A stretch of DNA of 6,078 nucleotides from Pseudomonadota bacterium (GTDB taxonomy: Bacteria > Pseudomonadota > Gammaproteobacteria > Acidiferrobacterales > Acidiferrobacteraceae). Of the stretch, positions 5,673 to 6,078 are shown in pieces. Made by a program: the position numbers and the translations under genes. The stretch lies in NCBI GenBank assembly GCA_021797365.1, contig JAJZZU010000173.1, positions 1 to 6,078 on the forward strand. Direction: 5' to 3'. The notes beneath the pieces are model-generated. The model made no database searches. It worked only from the letters and a program-made list of their open reading frames with translations, and was not told the origin of the DNA. Every line of letters begins with the position of its first letter. Within the stretch, counting starts at the first letter, position 1.

Positions 5673-6078
5673 ACGCGCCTTTTACAGCTCGCCCGCCTGA
5701 AACACAACGCCACGCTCGAGGATCTTGCCACGGGCGCTGCCCGCGGTCTCGAGCGGGTGCTCGTGGGGCGTCTGGCGTCCTGCGACTGGATTCGTCACGG
5801 CCAGGCGGTGATCGTGACCGGGGCGACCGGCACCGGCAAGACGTGGTTTGCCTGCGCGCTCGGGCATCAGGCCTGCCGATCGGGGCTCACCGTGCGCTAT
5901 CTGCGTGTGCCCCGGCTCTTCGACGAATTGCGCATCAGCCACGGGGACGGGAGCTTCCCGCGGCGCCTCGCGCAGCTTGCCAAGACCGATCTGCTCATCT
6001 TGGACGATTGGGGTCTGAAACCGCTGACCGCCCCTGATCGCAACGATCTCCTGGAGATCCTGGACGACCGGGCCGGGG
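5673..6078 (+). pseudogene. istB: IS21-family IstB helper ATPase fragment (5'-truncated, leaves the right edge)
   Basis: About 135 codons of an IstB-type AAA+ ATPase, the transposition helper of IS21 elements. The fragment opens with RLLQLARLKHNATLEDL, then LASCDWIRHGQAVIVTG, Walker A GATGTGKT (5820-5843), CALGHQACRSGLTVRYLRVPRL, and Walker B LLILDDWG (about 5991-6014), followed by LLEILDDRAG at the edge. Motif order and spacing are normal for IstB, which is usually about 250 residues. The first 50 or so residues are absent: upstream of about 5673 the DNA is IS66 transposase in the opposite orientation, and no start codon with a Shine-Dalgarno site is evident. The C-terminus lies outside the window, so whether this copy is otherwise intact is unknown. 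The partner transposase IstA is not in the window. Confidence 0.85.

Noticed and set aside
5669..5674. GTAAGC on the minus strand, resembling the start of IS66 terminal repeats
   Set aside because: Only about six bases match. It sits at a point where the sequence to its left is internal coding sequence rather than the non-coding end of an element, so it is probably chance.

Overview
The window looks like part of a high-GC Gram-negative genome, most likely proteobacterial. By eye the coding DNA is about 60-65% GC. The envelope assignment rests on an export operon that needs two membranes (HlyD-type adaptor plus TolC-type outer-membrane channel). The genus cannot be fixed from the sequence.

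Left and centre (about 1-4920, all on the minus strand) hold a compact peptide-bacteriocin (class II microcin-like) operon. Read 5' to 3' on the minus strand it has: a promoter in a locally AT-rich patch (about 4888-4917); a 64-residue precursor with a textbook double-glycine leader and a 43-residue Gly/Val-rich, cysteine-free core (4602-4796); a 287-base spacer with two tandem perfect inverted repeats that present nearly the same loop sequence; an HlyD/CvaA-type adaptor (2953-4314); a C39-peptidase ABC exporter of the CvaB type (800-2956); and the N-terminal 269 codons of a TolC-family channel (1-807) that runs off the left edge. The last three genes overlap (ATGA overlap, then about 8 bases), which indicates translational coupling. 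The C39 domain should cut the precursor after Gly-Gly, and the ABC/HlyD/TolC tripartite channel should carry the core directly out of the cell. No immunity gene is recognisable inside the window.

Right (about 4835-6078) holds insertion-sequence debris. It contains a 5'-truncated IS66-family transposase fragment on the minus strand, broken by an in-frame amber codon and losing similarity toward its C-terminus. This abuts, at about 5672, a 5'-truncated IS21-family IstB ATPase reading right on the plus strand and leaving the window. The bacteriocin operon therefore begins right beside mobile-element remnants, consistent with an accessory region acquired or rearranged by transposition.

The main candidate for something undescribed is the precursor peptide. 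Its leader is canonical, but I do not recognise its core as any named microcin, and it comes with its own complete export machinery.
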